This document shows positions 47,352 through 55,957 of a stretch of 64,000 nt of DNA, one piece after another. The position numbers and the translations under genes were made by a program. The notes under the pieces were generated by a model. It was not told the origin of the DNA and ran no database searches. It worked only from the letters and a program-made list of their open reading frames with translations. The DNA is from Sphingopyxis sp. JAI128 (GTDB lineage: Bacteria; Pseudomonadota; Alphaproteobacteria; Sphingomonadales; Sphingomonadaceae), in assembly GCF_014207235.1 (NCBI RefSeq), contig NZ_JACHDA010000003.1:620001-684000 (forward strand). The letters are read 5' to 3'. The number at the start of each line of letters is the position of its first letter. The stretch's first letter is position 1.

Positions 47352-47558
47352 GTGAAGCTGTATCGCCTGTTGACCGGTCCCGATGACAGCGCATTCTGCG
47401 CGCGTGTCGAGGGCCTGCTCAACCGGGGGTGGCAGCTTCACGGGAGCCCCTCGATCACCAGCGTCGATGGCCGCGGCTATGTCGCCCAGGCCATCGTGAT
47501 GGAGAAGGCCGGGCCCTATCCCGGCTTTCAGCCGTCGAGTGAAATCGAACCGGACTGA
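47352..47558 (+). CDS. DUF1737 family small protein inside the spc operon
   Basis: 68 residues. MKLYRLLTGPDDSAFCARVE, LLNRGWQLHGSPSITSVDG and YVAQAIVMEKAGPYPG fit the DUF1737 pattern (a short beta-strand, a helix and a GW turn). GTG start six bases after rpmD; the ribosome-binding site is weak, so translation probably depends on coupling to rpmD. Function unknown. It is a non-ribosomal gene between rpmD and rplO, genes that are normally adjacent. Confidence 0.75.
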   Translation: MKLYRLLTGPDDSAFCARVEGLLNRGWQLHGSPSITSVDGRGYVAQAIVMEKAGPYPGFQPSSEIEPD

Positions 47559-47603
47559 AGTTTTTCGGTCCATAGCGCGAATACAGCGAAAGCGAGTGCA
47601 ACC

Positions 47604-48125
47604 ATGACTATCAAGCTTAACGAACTTCGTGACAACAACGGTGCCCGCAAGGGCCGCATGCGCGTCGGACGCGGCATCGGCTCGGGCAAGGGCAAGACCG
47701 CCGGCCGCGGCCAAAAGGGTCAGAAGGCCCGCAGCGGCGTCGCGATCAACGGCTTCGAGGGCGGCCAGATGCCGCTCCACATGCGTATCCCGAAGCGCGG
47801 CTTCAATAACATCTTCGGCAAGGATTTCGCGATCGTCAATCTGGGCATGATCCAGAAGCTGGTCGACGAAAAGAAGCTCGACGCGAAGGCGACGATCGAT
47901 CACGCCGCGCTCAAGGCCGCCGGCGTCGCCCGCGGCGGCAAGGATGGCGTCCGCCTCCTCGCCAAGGGCGAACTGACCGCAAAGCTCAATTTCGCCGTCG
48001 CCGGCGCGTCGAAGGGCGCGATCGAGGCGGTCGAAAAGGCGGGCGGCAAGGTCGAGCTTCCCGAACCCAAGGCCGAAGGCGAAGGCAAGAAGGCCCAGCG
48101 CCGCGCCAAAGCCAAGGCGGAATAA
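47604..48125 (+). CDS. rplO: 50S ribosomal protein L15
   Basis: 173 residues. [40 protein letters not shown] and [20 protein letters not shown]. The C terminus is a Lys/Ala/Glu-rich tail (about 20 residues) beyond the usual 145-160 length. Confidence 0.98.
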   Translation: MTIKLNELRDNNGARKGRMRVGRGIGSGKGKTAGRGQKGQKARSGVAINGFEGGQMPLHMRIPKRGFNNIFGKDFAIVNLGMIQKLVDEKKLDAKATIDHAALKAAGVARGGKDGVRLLAKGELTAKLNFAVAGASKGAIEAVEKAGGKVELPEPKAEGEGKKAQRRAKAKAE

Positions 48126-48134
48126 TTTCGGCTA

Positions 48135-48167
48135 GGGCGGTTCCTCAGGAGCCGCCCTTCCTCATTT
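48135..48167 (+). terminator. Terminator after rplO
   Basis: GGGCGGTTCC / GGAGCCGCCC (48135-48157) with a 3-base loop, then TTCCTCATTT. This suggests partial termination before secY. Confidence 0.7.
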
Positions 48168-48181
48168 GACGAACCCCTTTC

Positions 48182-48262
48182 CCGTTCGTGTCGAGCGACG
48201 TTGAGACACCCGCCGGGACAGCCAAGTTCGAGAGGCCTCTCGACTTCGCTCGATTCGAACGG
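48182..48262. repeat. REP-like inverted repeat between rplO and secY
   Basis: CCGTTCGTGTCGAGCG (48182-48197) matches the complement of CGCTCGATTCGAACGG (48247-48262) at 14 of 16 positions. A perfect CGAGAGGCCTCTCG palindrome lies in between. A different family from the other repeats here. Confidence 0.6.
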
Positions 48263-48394
48263 ATATTGAAAGCGGAACCGGAGCGTCGGCTCACCGCTAA
48301 ATAGGCCTTTCCCCTTGCGCTTCGCGACCGCCGAACGCACATAGGCGCCGGGTCGCGGGGGGCGCGGTCCGGAATATCCTCGAGGAAACTACCC

Positions 48395-49768
48395 ATGGCC
48401 TCTCGCGCCGACCAGCTTGCATCCAACCTCAATTTTTCGAAGTTCGGTCAGGCGACCGAGCTCAAGAACCGCATCTGGTTCACGATCGGCGCGCTGATCG
48501 TCTTTCGTTTCCTGTCGTTCGTGCCGCTGCCGGGGGTCGATCCCGTCGCGCTCGCGTCGCTCTACAGCCAGGCGGCGTCGGGCGGCGTCCTCGACATCTT
48601 CAACACCTTCTCGGGCGGCAGCCTCGAGCGCATGAGCATCATCGCGCTCGGCGTCATGCCCTATATCACGGCGTCGATCGTCGTGCAGCTGGCGGCCGCG
48701 CTGTCGCCCAGCCTCGCCGCACTCAAGAAAGAGGGCGAAAGCGGGCGCAAGAAGCTCAACCAGTATACGCGCTACGGCACCGTCGCGCTGACCGCGATCC
48801 AGGGCTATTTCATCGCCGTCGGACTCGAATCGCTCGGCGCGAGCCAGGGCATCGCCGCGGTCGTCGATCCCGGCATGATGTTCCGCGTCGGCGCGGTCAT
48901 CTCGATCGTCGGCGGTACGCTCTTCCTGATGTGGCTCGGCGAACAGATCACCAGCCGCGGCATCGGCAATGGGGTGTCGCTGATCATCATGGCGGGCATC
49001 CTTGCCCAGCTGCCGCGCAGCTTTGCACAGATGTTCACGCAGGTCCGCGAAGGGTCGATGGGCGGCGGTACGATCATCGCGGTGCTCGGCGGCGCAATCG
49101 TGATCATCGCCTTTATCAGCTTCATGGAACGCGCACAGCGCCGTGTTCTCGTCCAGTATCCGAAGCGCGCGACGCAGCGCGGCGTGATGCAGGCCGACCG
49201 CAGCCACCTGCCCTTGAAGGTCAACACCGCCGGCGTCATCCCGCCGATCTTCGCCTCGTCGCTTCTGCTCATGCCGCTGACGGTGACGCAGATGATGGGG
49301 CAGAATGTCCAGGGCGACACCGCGACCGGCGATTTCCTGATCACGCTCAACCAGTATCTCGCGCACGGGCAGCCGCTCTACATGGCGCTTTACGCCGCGG
49401 GGATCATCTTCTTCTGCTTCTTCTACGTCGCCGTCGTCTTCAACCCCGAAGAGACCGCCGACAATCTGAAGCGCCAGAACGGCTTCATCCCCGGCATCCG
49501 CCCGGGGAAGAATACGGCCGCCTATCTCGATCATGTGCTGACGCGCATCACGGTGATCGGTGCGGCCTATCTCGCGATCATCTGCCTCGTTCCCGAATAT
49601 TTCATCGCCGGATCGGGACTCCCGTTCCAGCTCGGCGGCACCAGCCTGCTGATCATCGTGAACGTGACGATCGATACGATCAGCCAGATCCAGAGCCACA
49701 TGCTCGCGCATCAATATGGCGACCTCATCAAAAAGGCCAAATTGAAAGGCGGCGTTGCGCGGCGCTAA
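48395..49768 (+). CDS. secY: Protein translocase subunit SecY
   Basis: 457 residues with ten membrane segments. Recognisable parts are LKNRIWFTIGALIVFRFLSF (TM1), the plug region with IFNTFSGGSLERMSIIALG, MPYITASIVVQLAAALSPSL, and KLNQYTRYGTVALTAIQGYF. Further on are NGVSLIIMAGILAQLP and NPEETADNLKRQNGFIPGIR, the cytosolic loop that contacts ribosomes and SecA. It forms the Sec channel. GAGGAAACTACCC precedes the ATG. Probably has its own promoter in the 269-bp gap. Confidence 0.99.
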   Translation: MASRADQLASNLNFSKFGQATELKNRIWFTIGALIVFRFLSFVPLPGVDPVALASLYSQAASGGVLDIFNTFSGGSLERMSIIALGVMPYITASIVVQLAAALSPSLAALKKEGESGRKKLNQYTRYGTVALTAIQGYFIAVGLESLGASQGIAAVVDPGMMFRVGAVISIVGGTLFLMWLGEQITSRGIGNGVSLIIMAGILAQLPRSFAQMFTQVREGSMGGGTIIAVLGGAIVIIAFISFMERAQRRVLVQYPKRATQRGVMQADRSHLPLKVNTAGVIPPIFASSLLLMPLTVTQMMGQNVQGDTATGDFLITLNQYLAHGQPLYMALYAAGIIFFCFFYVAVVFNPEETADNLKRQNGFIPGIRPGKNTAAYLDHVLTRITVIGAAYLAIICLVPEYFIAGSGLPFQLGGTSLLIIVNVTIDTISQIQSHMLAHQYGDLIKKAKLKGGVARR

Positions 49769-49816
49769 GGCGCCCGCTACGGCAACGGCGACACGGCAGA
49801 GGCAACAGGGGCTTCC

Positions 49817-50470
49817 ATGACGCTGAACATCATTTTGCTGGGTCCGCCGGGGGCGGGCAAGGGTACGCAGGCTTCGCGCCTCGAACAGGAGCATGGCATG
49901 GTCCAGCTCTCGACGGGCGACATGCTCCGCGCCGCGGTCAAGGCGGGAACGCCGACGGGCCTGCAGGCAAAGGCGGTGATGGACGCGGGCGAACTCGTCT
50001 CGGACGAAATCGTCTCGGGCCTGATCGGCGAGCGGCTCGACGAACTCGGCGCCGATGTCTCGGTGATCTTCGACGGCTATCCGCGCACCGCGGCACAGGC
50101 CGACGCGCTCGACACGATCCTCAGCGACCGTGGCCGCAAGCTCGACCATGTGATCGAACTGCAGGTTCAGGAAGACGCGCTCGTCGACCGCATCACGGGC
50201 CGCTTCAGCTGCGCCAAATGCGGCGCGGGCTATCACGACCGCTACAAGCTGCCCAAGGTGGATAATGTTTGCGACGTTTGCGGCAGCTCGGAATTCAAGC
50301 GCCGCCCCGACGACAATGAGGAAACGGTGCGCACGCGCATGGCCGAATATCGCGCCAAGACGGCGCCGATCCTGCCGATCTACGACGCGCGCGGCATCGT
50401 GACGCATGTCGACGGCATGGCGCCGATCGATCAGGTCAACGACGCGATTGAAACCATCCTCGCGAGTTGA
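49817..50470 (+). CDS. adk: Adenylate kinase with Cys4 zinc-type LID
   Basis: 217 residues. P-loop LLGPPGAGKGTQASRLE, STGDMLRAAVKAGTPTG and FDGYPRTAAQADAL. The LID carries two Cys pairs (FSCAKCGAGYHDRYK and NVCDVCGSSEF), consistent with structural zinc as in Gram-positive enzymes. It equilibrates AMP, ADP and ATP. Last gene of the superoperon visible here; rpsM does not follow. Confidence 0.98.
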   Translation: MTLNIILLGPPGAGKGTQASRLEQEHGMVQLSTGDMLRAAVKAGTPTGLQAKAVMDAGELVSDEIVSGLIGERLDELGADVSVIFDGYPRTAAQADALDTILSDRGRKLDHVIELQVQEDALVDRITGRFSCAKCGAGYHDRYKLPKVDNVCDVCGSSEFKRRPDDNEETVRTRMAEYRAKTAPILPIYDARGIVTHVDGMAPIDQVNDAIETILAS

Positions 50471-50524
50471 CGGCTAGCCAGCTTCTCCGGCGCCGGTTAT
50501 CGTGGCGCAAAGGGGGACGGGCAG

Positions 50525-51196
50525 ATGCGATTTTCCGGATATTTTTCCGCCGCTGCGATGGCGGGCGCCCTGGCACTGGCACCCGTCGCACAAGCCAAGG
50601 TCGTCGACCAGGGCGAGGCGGGCTTTACCGTCGCGCACACGGCGCAGGTCGCCGCCGCGCCCGCCGATGTGTGGAAAATGCTCCGCATGCCGCAAAACTG
50701 GTGGTCGAAAGACCATAGCTGGTCGGGCGATGCCGCGAATTTCTGGCTCGATTCGCAGGCGGGCGGATGTTTCTGCGAAAAATTGCCCAATGGCGAATCG
50801 GGCCTCGGCAGCGTCCAGCACGCGCGCATCGTCTTTGCGAAACCGAACGAGATGCTGCGCCTGTCGGGTGCGTTCGGCCCGCTGCAGGGCGAGGCGCTTA
50901 CGGGCACGCTGACGATCCAGATCAAGGAAACGCCGACGGGCAGCGCGCTGCGGTTCGATTATGTCGTCGGCGGTTATATGCGTTTCAAGGTCGCCGACAT
51001 CGCGCCCGCCGTCGATACGGTGATCGGCGAACAGCTCGCCGGCCTGGCCAATGCGCTCGGCGGCGCCTTGCGCCCGATAGGCAACGAAAGGGCGGCAGAT
51101 AAGTCCGCCGCCGAAACGCCGCCACAAAAGGATGAGGAGGGGCTCGATTCGGCGGTCGCCGACCTCGTCCCCGAAGAATCCGAACCGCGCTATTAA
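50525..51196 (+). CDS. Secreted SRPBCC (START-like) family protein
   Basis: 223 residues. Signal peptide ending in AQAK, then an SRPBCC body: TVAHTAQVAAAPADVWKMLR, QNWWSKDHSWSGDAANFWLD, CFCEKLPNG, LRLSGAFGPLQGEALTGTL and FDYVVGGYMRF. The C-terminal 45 residues are a charged low-complexity tail. These hydrophobic-pocket proteins bind lipids or small ligands; the target is unknown. AGGGGGACGGGCAG precedes the ATG. It occupies the place where rpsM is normally found. Confidence 0.85.
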   Translation: MRFSGYFSAAAMAGALALAPVAQAKVVDQGEAGFTVAHTAQVAAAPADVWKMLRMPQNWWSKDHSWSGDAANFWLDSQAGGCFCEKLPNGESGLGSVQHARIVFAKPNEMLRLSGAFGPLQGEALTGTLTIQIKETPTGSALRFDYVVGGYMRFKVADIAPAVDTVIGEQLAGLANALGGALRPIGNERAADKSAAETPPQKDEEGLDSAVADLVPEESEPRY

Positions 51197-51723
51197 GCGT
51201 CCGGCTTTCCGCGCAGCTTCGCCAGCGCCGCGAACGGCCCCGCCGCCTCTTCGCTGAGGACGCCCTTTTCAGCGAGGATGCGATCGGCGTCGGGATGGCG
51301 CGGGAAGGGGTCGAGCGCAAGCGAGAGCGTTTGCACCGCCGCATCGCCAAGGTCGATCCGGTCGCCTTCGAGCGCGAGCAGGTCCAGCTCGTCGCTGCCG
51401 AGTTCGATTTCCTCATCCTCGCTCGGGGGCGCATCGACGTCGCGCAGGAAACGCAGGTCGAAGGACTCGCTGATGGCTGCCGGGACAGGCAGGTCGGTCG
51501 CTGCGCAATTCTGGACAAGGTCGGCCTGTACCGCGCCCTTCGCCGCGATGCCGCCGGCGATCGCGCGAACCTCGGCGGTCAGGGTGAAACGGTCGAGGCC
51601 CGCGAGCCCCAGCCGCGCGGCGATCCGCGCGCGTGCATCGGCGTCGGCTTCGACCGCAATGGTGCGGCCGTGCGCGGCGTCGGCGATTGTCACGATGAGC
51701 GGAAATTCGGGCGCCGCGCTCAA
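51193..51723 (-). CDS. DUF177 (YceD) family protein
   Basis: 176 residues. DUF177 features: PLIVTIADAAHGRTIAVEAD, an LTLEVRA-like strand (FTLTAEVRAIAGGIAAKGAV), the CxAT-like NCAATDLPVPAAISESFDLR, and the acidic IELGSDELDLLALEGDRIDL followed by a DLGDAAVQTLSLALDPFPRH helix. YceD proteins affect 23S rRNA in plants and bacteria. The start is TTG at 51723, overlapping the upstream stop as TTGA; no ATG fits. The last four bases overlap the convergent SRPBCC gene. Confidence 0.85.
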   Translation of the reverse strand: MSAAPEFPLIVTIADAAHGRTIAVEADADARARIAARLGLAGLDRFTLTAEVRAIAGGIAAKGAVQADLVQNCAATDLPVPAAISESFDLRFLRDVDAPPSEDEEIELGSDELDLLALEGDRIDLGDAAVQTLSLALDPFPRHPDADRILAEKGVLSEEAAGPFAALAKLRGKPDA

Positions 51724-52253
51724 GTCGCTGCCCCGGGAAGCCGGTCGGTGACGATAAGATCGGATACGGGCATCGCCGCGAGCGCCGCGCGGAGCGTCGC
51801 AACCTCGGCCATCACATGCGCCAGCCCCGCATCGGCGGGGGCGTTGCCGCGCCACAGATTGCGGATCAACGCGGCGCGCAATTCGTCCGAACCGTCGGCG
51901 GCGCGATAGGCGCCGAGCCGTCCGCCCAGCGCGCTCATCATCCGGCCGACCTGCTTGCCCACCACCATGTCGCCAAAACCGATCTGGCGCATCTGGCCGT
52001 CCATGTCGTTCACGAACAATTCGGTGAGCTGGACCCCCGCGAGTCCCTGCCGCGGGTCCTCGTCGATCCGGTGCAGCACGATCGCGAGGATAAGGCTGAT
52101 CATGTCGAAGCGGCCGTCGAGCGTATCGGGAACCGTGCCTTCGGCGTACCAGTGCGGCGCGCGCGCGGTGGTGACGACGGCACCCCACAGCGGGCGGCGT
52201 GCTTCGCGTGGATCGGGCTCGGATAAGAACAATTTGCGTAGTGAGGAAAACAT
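51720..52253 (-). CDS. Ubiquinol-cytochrome c chaperone family protein
   Basis: 177 residues. Related to mitochondrial CBP3/UQCC1: HWYAEGTVPDTLDGRFDMIS, LTELFVNDMDGQMRQIGFGD and VVGKQVGRMMSALGGRLGAY. It should assist assembly of cytochrome b or the bc1 complex. Coupled to DUF177, the usual alphaproteobacterial pairing, and divergent from bamE. Confidence 0.88.
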   Translation of the reverse strand: MFSSLRKLFLSEPDPREARRPLWGAVVTTARAPHWYAEGTVPDTLDGRFDMISLILAIVLHRIDEDPRQGLAGVQLTELFVNDMDGQMRQIGFGDMVVGKQVGRMMSALGGRLGAYRAADGSDELRAALIRNLWRGNAPADAGLAHVMAEVATLRAALAAMPVSDLIVTDRLPGAAT

Positions 52254-52411
52254 GCCCGACGCTTAGGCCGAATCACGTCGTCCGAAAAGGGCTGTGAGTC
52301 AGCTTGGCGCAAGCTTTGCGGCGGCATAAGCCGCTTGTATGCGCGGACCGCTTGCGGTTAAGAGGCGCGATTGCCAGCGCCCGCTATCAGGTGGCGCAAC
52401 GGAGATATGTG

Positions 52412-52894
52412 ATGCCGACCCCTTATCCGAAGCTTCCCGCCCGGCCTGTGCGCCTGATCGTCGCCGGGCTGGCGCTCGCGCTGACCGCCAGCGGCTGCGC
52501 GCAGCTCAAAGGGCGGCAGGGCTATGTCGTCGACCCGATGCTGACCGAAGCGATCACGCCGGGCGTCGATAACCGGGAATCGGTGGAAAAGACGCTGGGC
52601 CGTCCGACCTTCGTCGGCCAGTTCAGCGACAATGAATATTATTATGTCTCGCGCGAAACGCGCCAGCTCGCCTTCGCCCGGCCGCGCCCGATCGACCAGC
52701 AGGTGCTGCGCGTCCGCTTCGACCCGGCGGGCAATGTCGCCGCAGTCGATCGCACAGGGCTCGAACTGGTCAGCAGGATCAGCCCCGAAGGCGACAAGAC
52801 GCCGACGCTCGGTCGCGAACGCAGCTTCTTCGAGGATATTTTCGGCAATATCGGCGCGGTCGGCGCGCCGGGCACTGCCGGTCCCACCCAGTAA
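52412..52894 (+). CDS. bamE: Outer-membrane assembly lipoprotein BamE (SmpA/OmlA family)
   Basis: 160 residues. Lipobox ASGC ends the signal peptide. The BamE domain has RQGYVVDPMLTEAITPGVDN and ESVEKTLGRPTFVGQFSDNEYYYVSR (quoted in part), then QQVLRVRFDPAGNVAAVD. The C-terminal part is a flexible tail. The ATG at 52412 has GGAGA eight bases upstream; earlier in-frame starts are not needed. Part of the BAM complex that folds outer-membrane proteins such as the autotransporter in this window. Confidence 0.9.
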   Translation: MPTPYPKLPARPVRLIVAGLALALTASGCAQLKGRQGYVVDPMLTEAITPGVDNRESVEKTLGRPTFVGQFSDNEYYYVSRETRQLAFARPRPIDQQVLRVRFDPAGNVAAVDRTGLELVSRISPEGDKTPTLGRERSFFEDIFGNIGAVGAPGTAGPTQ

Positions 52895-52932
52895 TTTTGT
52901 GCTTCAGCAGAGCTGAAGCTTAGCGGCTCCGT

Positions 52933-52993
52933 CCCGCTCCCCCTCCGGCCTCCCTGGTTTACTATCGTTGGGGAAGCCGGGAGAAGGAGCGGG
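52933..52993. terminator. Bidirectional terminator between bamE and maeB
   Basis: CCCGCTCC...TCCGGC and GCCGGGAG..GGAGCGGG form a long imperfect stem with a loop around 52955-52970. It sits between two convergent genes. Confidence 0.65.
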
Positions 52994-53004
52994 CCCGATA
53001 TCCA

Positions 53005-55269
53005 TTATTGCGCGATCCCGCCCGCCGCGAGCACGGCAAGCGTGACGAGGTCCGACGCGGTCGACGCCATCGTCGCGACCTGGACCGGATTTTCCATGCC
53101 GACCAGCATCGGCCCGATCACCGCGCCGCCCCCCAGTTCGCGCAGCAGCTTCGCCGACAGGTTCGCCGATTGCAGCCCCGGCATGATCAGGACATTGGCC
53201 GGACCCGACAGGCGGCAGAAGGGATAATTCTTCATCACCTTCTCGTTCAGCGCGACGTCGGGCGCCATTTCGCCTTCATATTCGAAAGCAGGCTGGCGCC
53301 GATCGAGGATCGACACCGCTTCACGAATGCTTTCGAGCCAGCTTCCCTCGGGGTTGCCGAAGGTCGAATAGGACAGAAAGGCGACGCGCGGCTCATGCCC
53401 CATGCGCCGCGCGACCTGCGCCGTGCGTTCGGCGATGTCGGCGAGCTGTTGTGCGGTCGGCCGCTCGTTGACCGTCGTGTCGGCCATGAAGATGGTATGA
53501 TGCTGGTCGACAAGGATATGGATGCCGAACGGCGTCTTGCCCTCGGCATGGTCGATCACCCGGCGGATTTCGCGCATCGATTGCGAATAGGTGCGGGTCG
53601 TGCCGGTGATCATCGCATCGCCGAGCCCCATTTTGAGCAGCAGCGAACCAAAGATGTTGCGATCGCGATTGACCATCCGCTCGACGTCGCGGCGAAGATA
53701 TCCGCGCCGCTGCAGCCGTTCGTACAGCATATCGACCATCTGCGGCACATGCGGCGAATTGACGCTGTTGTGAACCTCGAAGCTTTCGGCGTCGGCGACG
53801 CCCATCGCGCGCAGCTTGTCGTGCAGCCCTTCGCGGCCGACGAGCACCGGGATCCCGTATCCGCCGTCGCGGAACTGGATCGCGGCGCGCAGCACTACTT
53901 CCTCTTCGCCCTCGGCGAAAACGACGCGCTTGGGGTTGTTCCGCGCGGCTTCATAGGCAAGCGTGAGCACCGATGTCGTCGGATTGAGGCGGGCGCGCAG
54001 CCGCGTGCGATATTCGTCTAGGTCGGCGATCGGCTTTTGCGCAACGCCCGTGTCCATCGCCGCCTTGGCAACCGCGGCGGGCACGATTTCCATCAGCCGC
54101 GGGTCGAAGGGCGAGGGGATAATATATTCGGGGCCAAAGCTCGACGCGCGCCCGCCATAGGCCGCGGCGACCTCCTCGGGCACCTGCTGGCGCGCAAGGT
54201 CGGCGATCGCATAGGCTGCGGCAATCTTCATCTCCTCGTTGATCGCGGTCGCATGGACGTCGAGCGCGCCGCGGAAGATGAAGGGGAAGCAGAGGACGTT
54301 GTTGACCTGGTTGGGGTAATCCGATCGCCCCGTCGCGATGATCGCGTCGGGCCGTGCGGCGCGCGCATCGGGCGGCGAGATTTCGGGATCGGGATTCGCC
54401 ATCGCGAAGATGATCGGCGCCGGCGCCATGTCCTTGACCATTTCGGGCTTCAGTGCACCCGCAGCTGACAGCCCCAGGAACACGTCGGCGCCGACCAGCG
54501 CTTCGGTCAGGTCGCGCGCTTCGGTCGGCACGGCGTGCGCCGATTTCCACTGGTCCATGCCGTCGGTGCGGCCCTGATAGATGGTGCCCTTGCGGTCGCA
54601 CATGATGACATTTTCGTGCCGGACGCCCATCGCCTTGATCAGCGCGGTGCACGCGATTGCCGCGGCGCCCGCGCCGTTGACGACGACCTTCACCGTCGCC
54701 AGGTCGCGCCCGGTCAGGTAACAGGCGTTGATCAGCCCCGCCGCGGTGATGATCGCGGTGCCATGCTGGTCGTCGTGGAACACGGGGATGTTCATGCGCT
54801 CTTTCAGCGCCGCCTCGATAATGAAGCAGTTGGGCGCGGCGATGTCTTCGAGGTTGATGCCGCCAAAGCTCGGCGCGAGCAGTTCGACCGCCTCGATGAA
54901 GCGCTGCGGATCTTCGGTATCGACCTCGAGGTCGATCGAATCGACGTCGGCGAAGCGCTTGAACAGCACCGCCTTGCCTTCCATCACCGGCTTCGATGCC
55001 AGCGCACCAAGGTTGCCGAGGCCGAGGATAGCGGTTCCGTTCGAAATGACGGCAACCAGATTGCCCTTGACCGTATAGTCATAGGCCTTGGCGGGGTCCT
55101 CGGCGATGGCATTCACCGGCACCGCGACGCCGGGCGAATAGGCGAGGCTGAGGTCGCGCTGCGTCGCCATCGGTTTCGACGCGACGATCTCGATTTTCCC
55201 CGGCCGGCCATATTCGTGGTAAAGCAGGGCCTCGCGATCCGAAAACTGCACCTTGCTGCCACTGTCCAT
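53005..55269 (-). CDS. maeB: NADP-dependent malic enzyme with phosphotransacetylase-like domain
   Basis: 754 residues, the large MaeB type. The N-terminal malic domain has [20 protein letters not shown], the catalytic region [15 protein letters not shown], and [14 protein letters not shown] [20 protein letters not shown]. The NADP fold [16 protein letters not shown] follows at about residue 198. From about residue 430 to the end comes a PTA-like domain ([34 protein letters not shown]), which is regulatory in known MaeB enzymes. It decarboxylates malate to pyruvate. A TTACAT-N16-TAGGGG promoter-like pair lies upstream. Confidence 0.97.
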   Translation of the reverse strand: MDSGSKVQFSDREALLYHEYGRPGKIEIVASKPMATQRDLSLAYSPGVAVPVNAIAEDPAKAYDYTVKGNLVAVISNGTAILGLGNLGALASKPVMEGKAVLFKRFADVDSIDLEVDTEDPQRFIEAVELLAPSFGGINLEDIAAPNCFIIEAALKERMNIPVFHDDQHGTAIITAAGLINACYLTGRDLATVKVVVNGAGAAAIACTALIKAMGVRHENVIMCDRKGTIYQGRTDGMDQWKSAHAVPTEARDLTEALVGADVFLGLSAAGALKPEMVKDMAPAPIIFAMANPDPEISPPDARAARPDAIIATGRSDYPNQVNNVLCFPFIFRGALDVHATAINEEMKIAAAYAIADLARQQVPEEVAAAYGGRASSFGPEYIIPSPFDPRLMEIVPAAVAKAAMDTGVAQKPIADLDEYRTRLRARLNPTTSVLTLAYEAARNNPKRVVFAEGEEEVVLRAAIQFRDGGYGIPVLVGREGLHDKLRAMGVADAESFEVHNSVNSPHVPQMVDMLYERLQRRGYLRRDVERMVNRDRNIFGSLLLKMGLGDAMITGTTRTYSQSMREIRRVIDHAEGKTPFGIHILVDQHHTIFMADTTVNERPTAQQLADIAERTAQVARRMGHEPRVAFLSYSTFGNPEGSWLESIREAVSILDRRQPAFEYEGEMAPDVALNEKVMKNYPFCRLSGPANVLIMPGLQSANLSAKLLRELGGGAVIGPMLVGMENPVQVATMASTASDLVTLAVLAAGGIAQ

Positions 55270-55314
55270 TTGTCGTCCTCTCGATAAAGTAACAAGATGC
55301 GCGCCCGAGGTTTT

Positions 55315-55342
55315 CCCCTAACGCGGCCTCGCGAAAATGTAA
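55315..55342 (-). promoter_or_regulatory. Candidate maeB promoter
   Basis: TTACAT (55342-55337), 16 bases, TAGGGG (55320-55315), about 45 bases before the maeB start. It shares the TAGGGG element with the rho and rpsL candidates. Confidence 0.35.
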
Positions 55343-55398
55343 CCGCCAATGTTGGGTGTGGGTGGCGATGGGCATGACGAAGGTCTGGAAGCGATATT

Positions 55399-55529
55399 AT
55401 CCTCCCTGTGGCGGAGCCATGGGGGGCGCCGCCGCGAAGCCGTGGTGGAGGGGTGGCGACGTCGACGTAAATGCCCCTCCGTCAGCGCTTCGCGCTGCCA
55501 CCTCCCCATCGCTTCGCGACAGGGAGGAT
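55399..55529 (+). repeat. Dispersed palindromic repeat, copy D
   Basis: ATCCTCCCTGTGGCGGAGCC start, CGACAGGGAGGAT end, with GTGGTGGAGGGGTGG and GCCCCTCCGTCAGCGCTTCG inside. Same orientation as copies A, B and E. Confidence 0.88.
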
Positions 55530-55594
55530 CGTAACTCGCAACGTCGGAAGCAACCAATTGCGGACGTATTGGAAAGACGCGGCAGGATAGGTCG

Positions 55595-55864
55595 ATGTCC
55601 CGTATCAATGATCAACTGCTCACCCGGCTACCTCTCTTGGATATTGACAGGGTGACCTTCTATAAGCGCGATGAAGTGACGACGGATCTAATCTGCTGCG
55701 ACATCATTGCCCGTGACGCGATTTGGTCGTTTCACGAAGAGGTCGCTGGATGGGATTTGCTGCTGCGTCACTTGCAGAAACTTCCGCAGTTTTGCGCCGA
55801 CTGGTATGAGGCAGCATCGCCGCCGCCCTTCGCGCTCAGCGAAATTGTAGCATTCAGCCGATAG
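55595..55864 (+). CDS. Small orphan protein, function unknown
   Basis: 89 residues with no family I can name. MSRINDQLLTRLPLLDIDRV, FYKRDEVTTDLICCDIIARD, WSFHEEVAGWDLLLRHLQKL and ADWYEAASPPPFALSEIVAF: a small mixed protein with a Cys-Cys pair. AGGATAGGTCG precedes the ATG. Base composition is visibly less GC-rich than the neighbours and codons such as CTA, AGG, TTG and ATA-like choices are used, suggesting acquisition. It lies 65 bases after repeat copy D. Confidence 0.65.
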   Translation: MSRINDQLLTRLPLLDIDRVTFYKRDEVTTDLICCDIIARDAIWSFHEEVAGWDLLLRHLQKLPQFCADWYEAASPPPFALSEIVAFSR

Positions 55865-55957
55865 CCTGAGCGTCCGCTCCCCACTTCACACCGGCCATTC
55901 CGCCCACCCTCCCCCTCTGACCTTGCCATGCCGCCCCCAATCACTAAGCAGGGGGCG

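Larger units (their letters stand above)
55270..55594. other. Intergenic region maeB to orphan gene
   Basis: 325 bases without a gene: the maeB promoter candidate near its left end, repeat copy D (55399-55529), and about 65 bases leading to the next gene. Confidence 0.6.
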
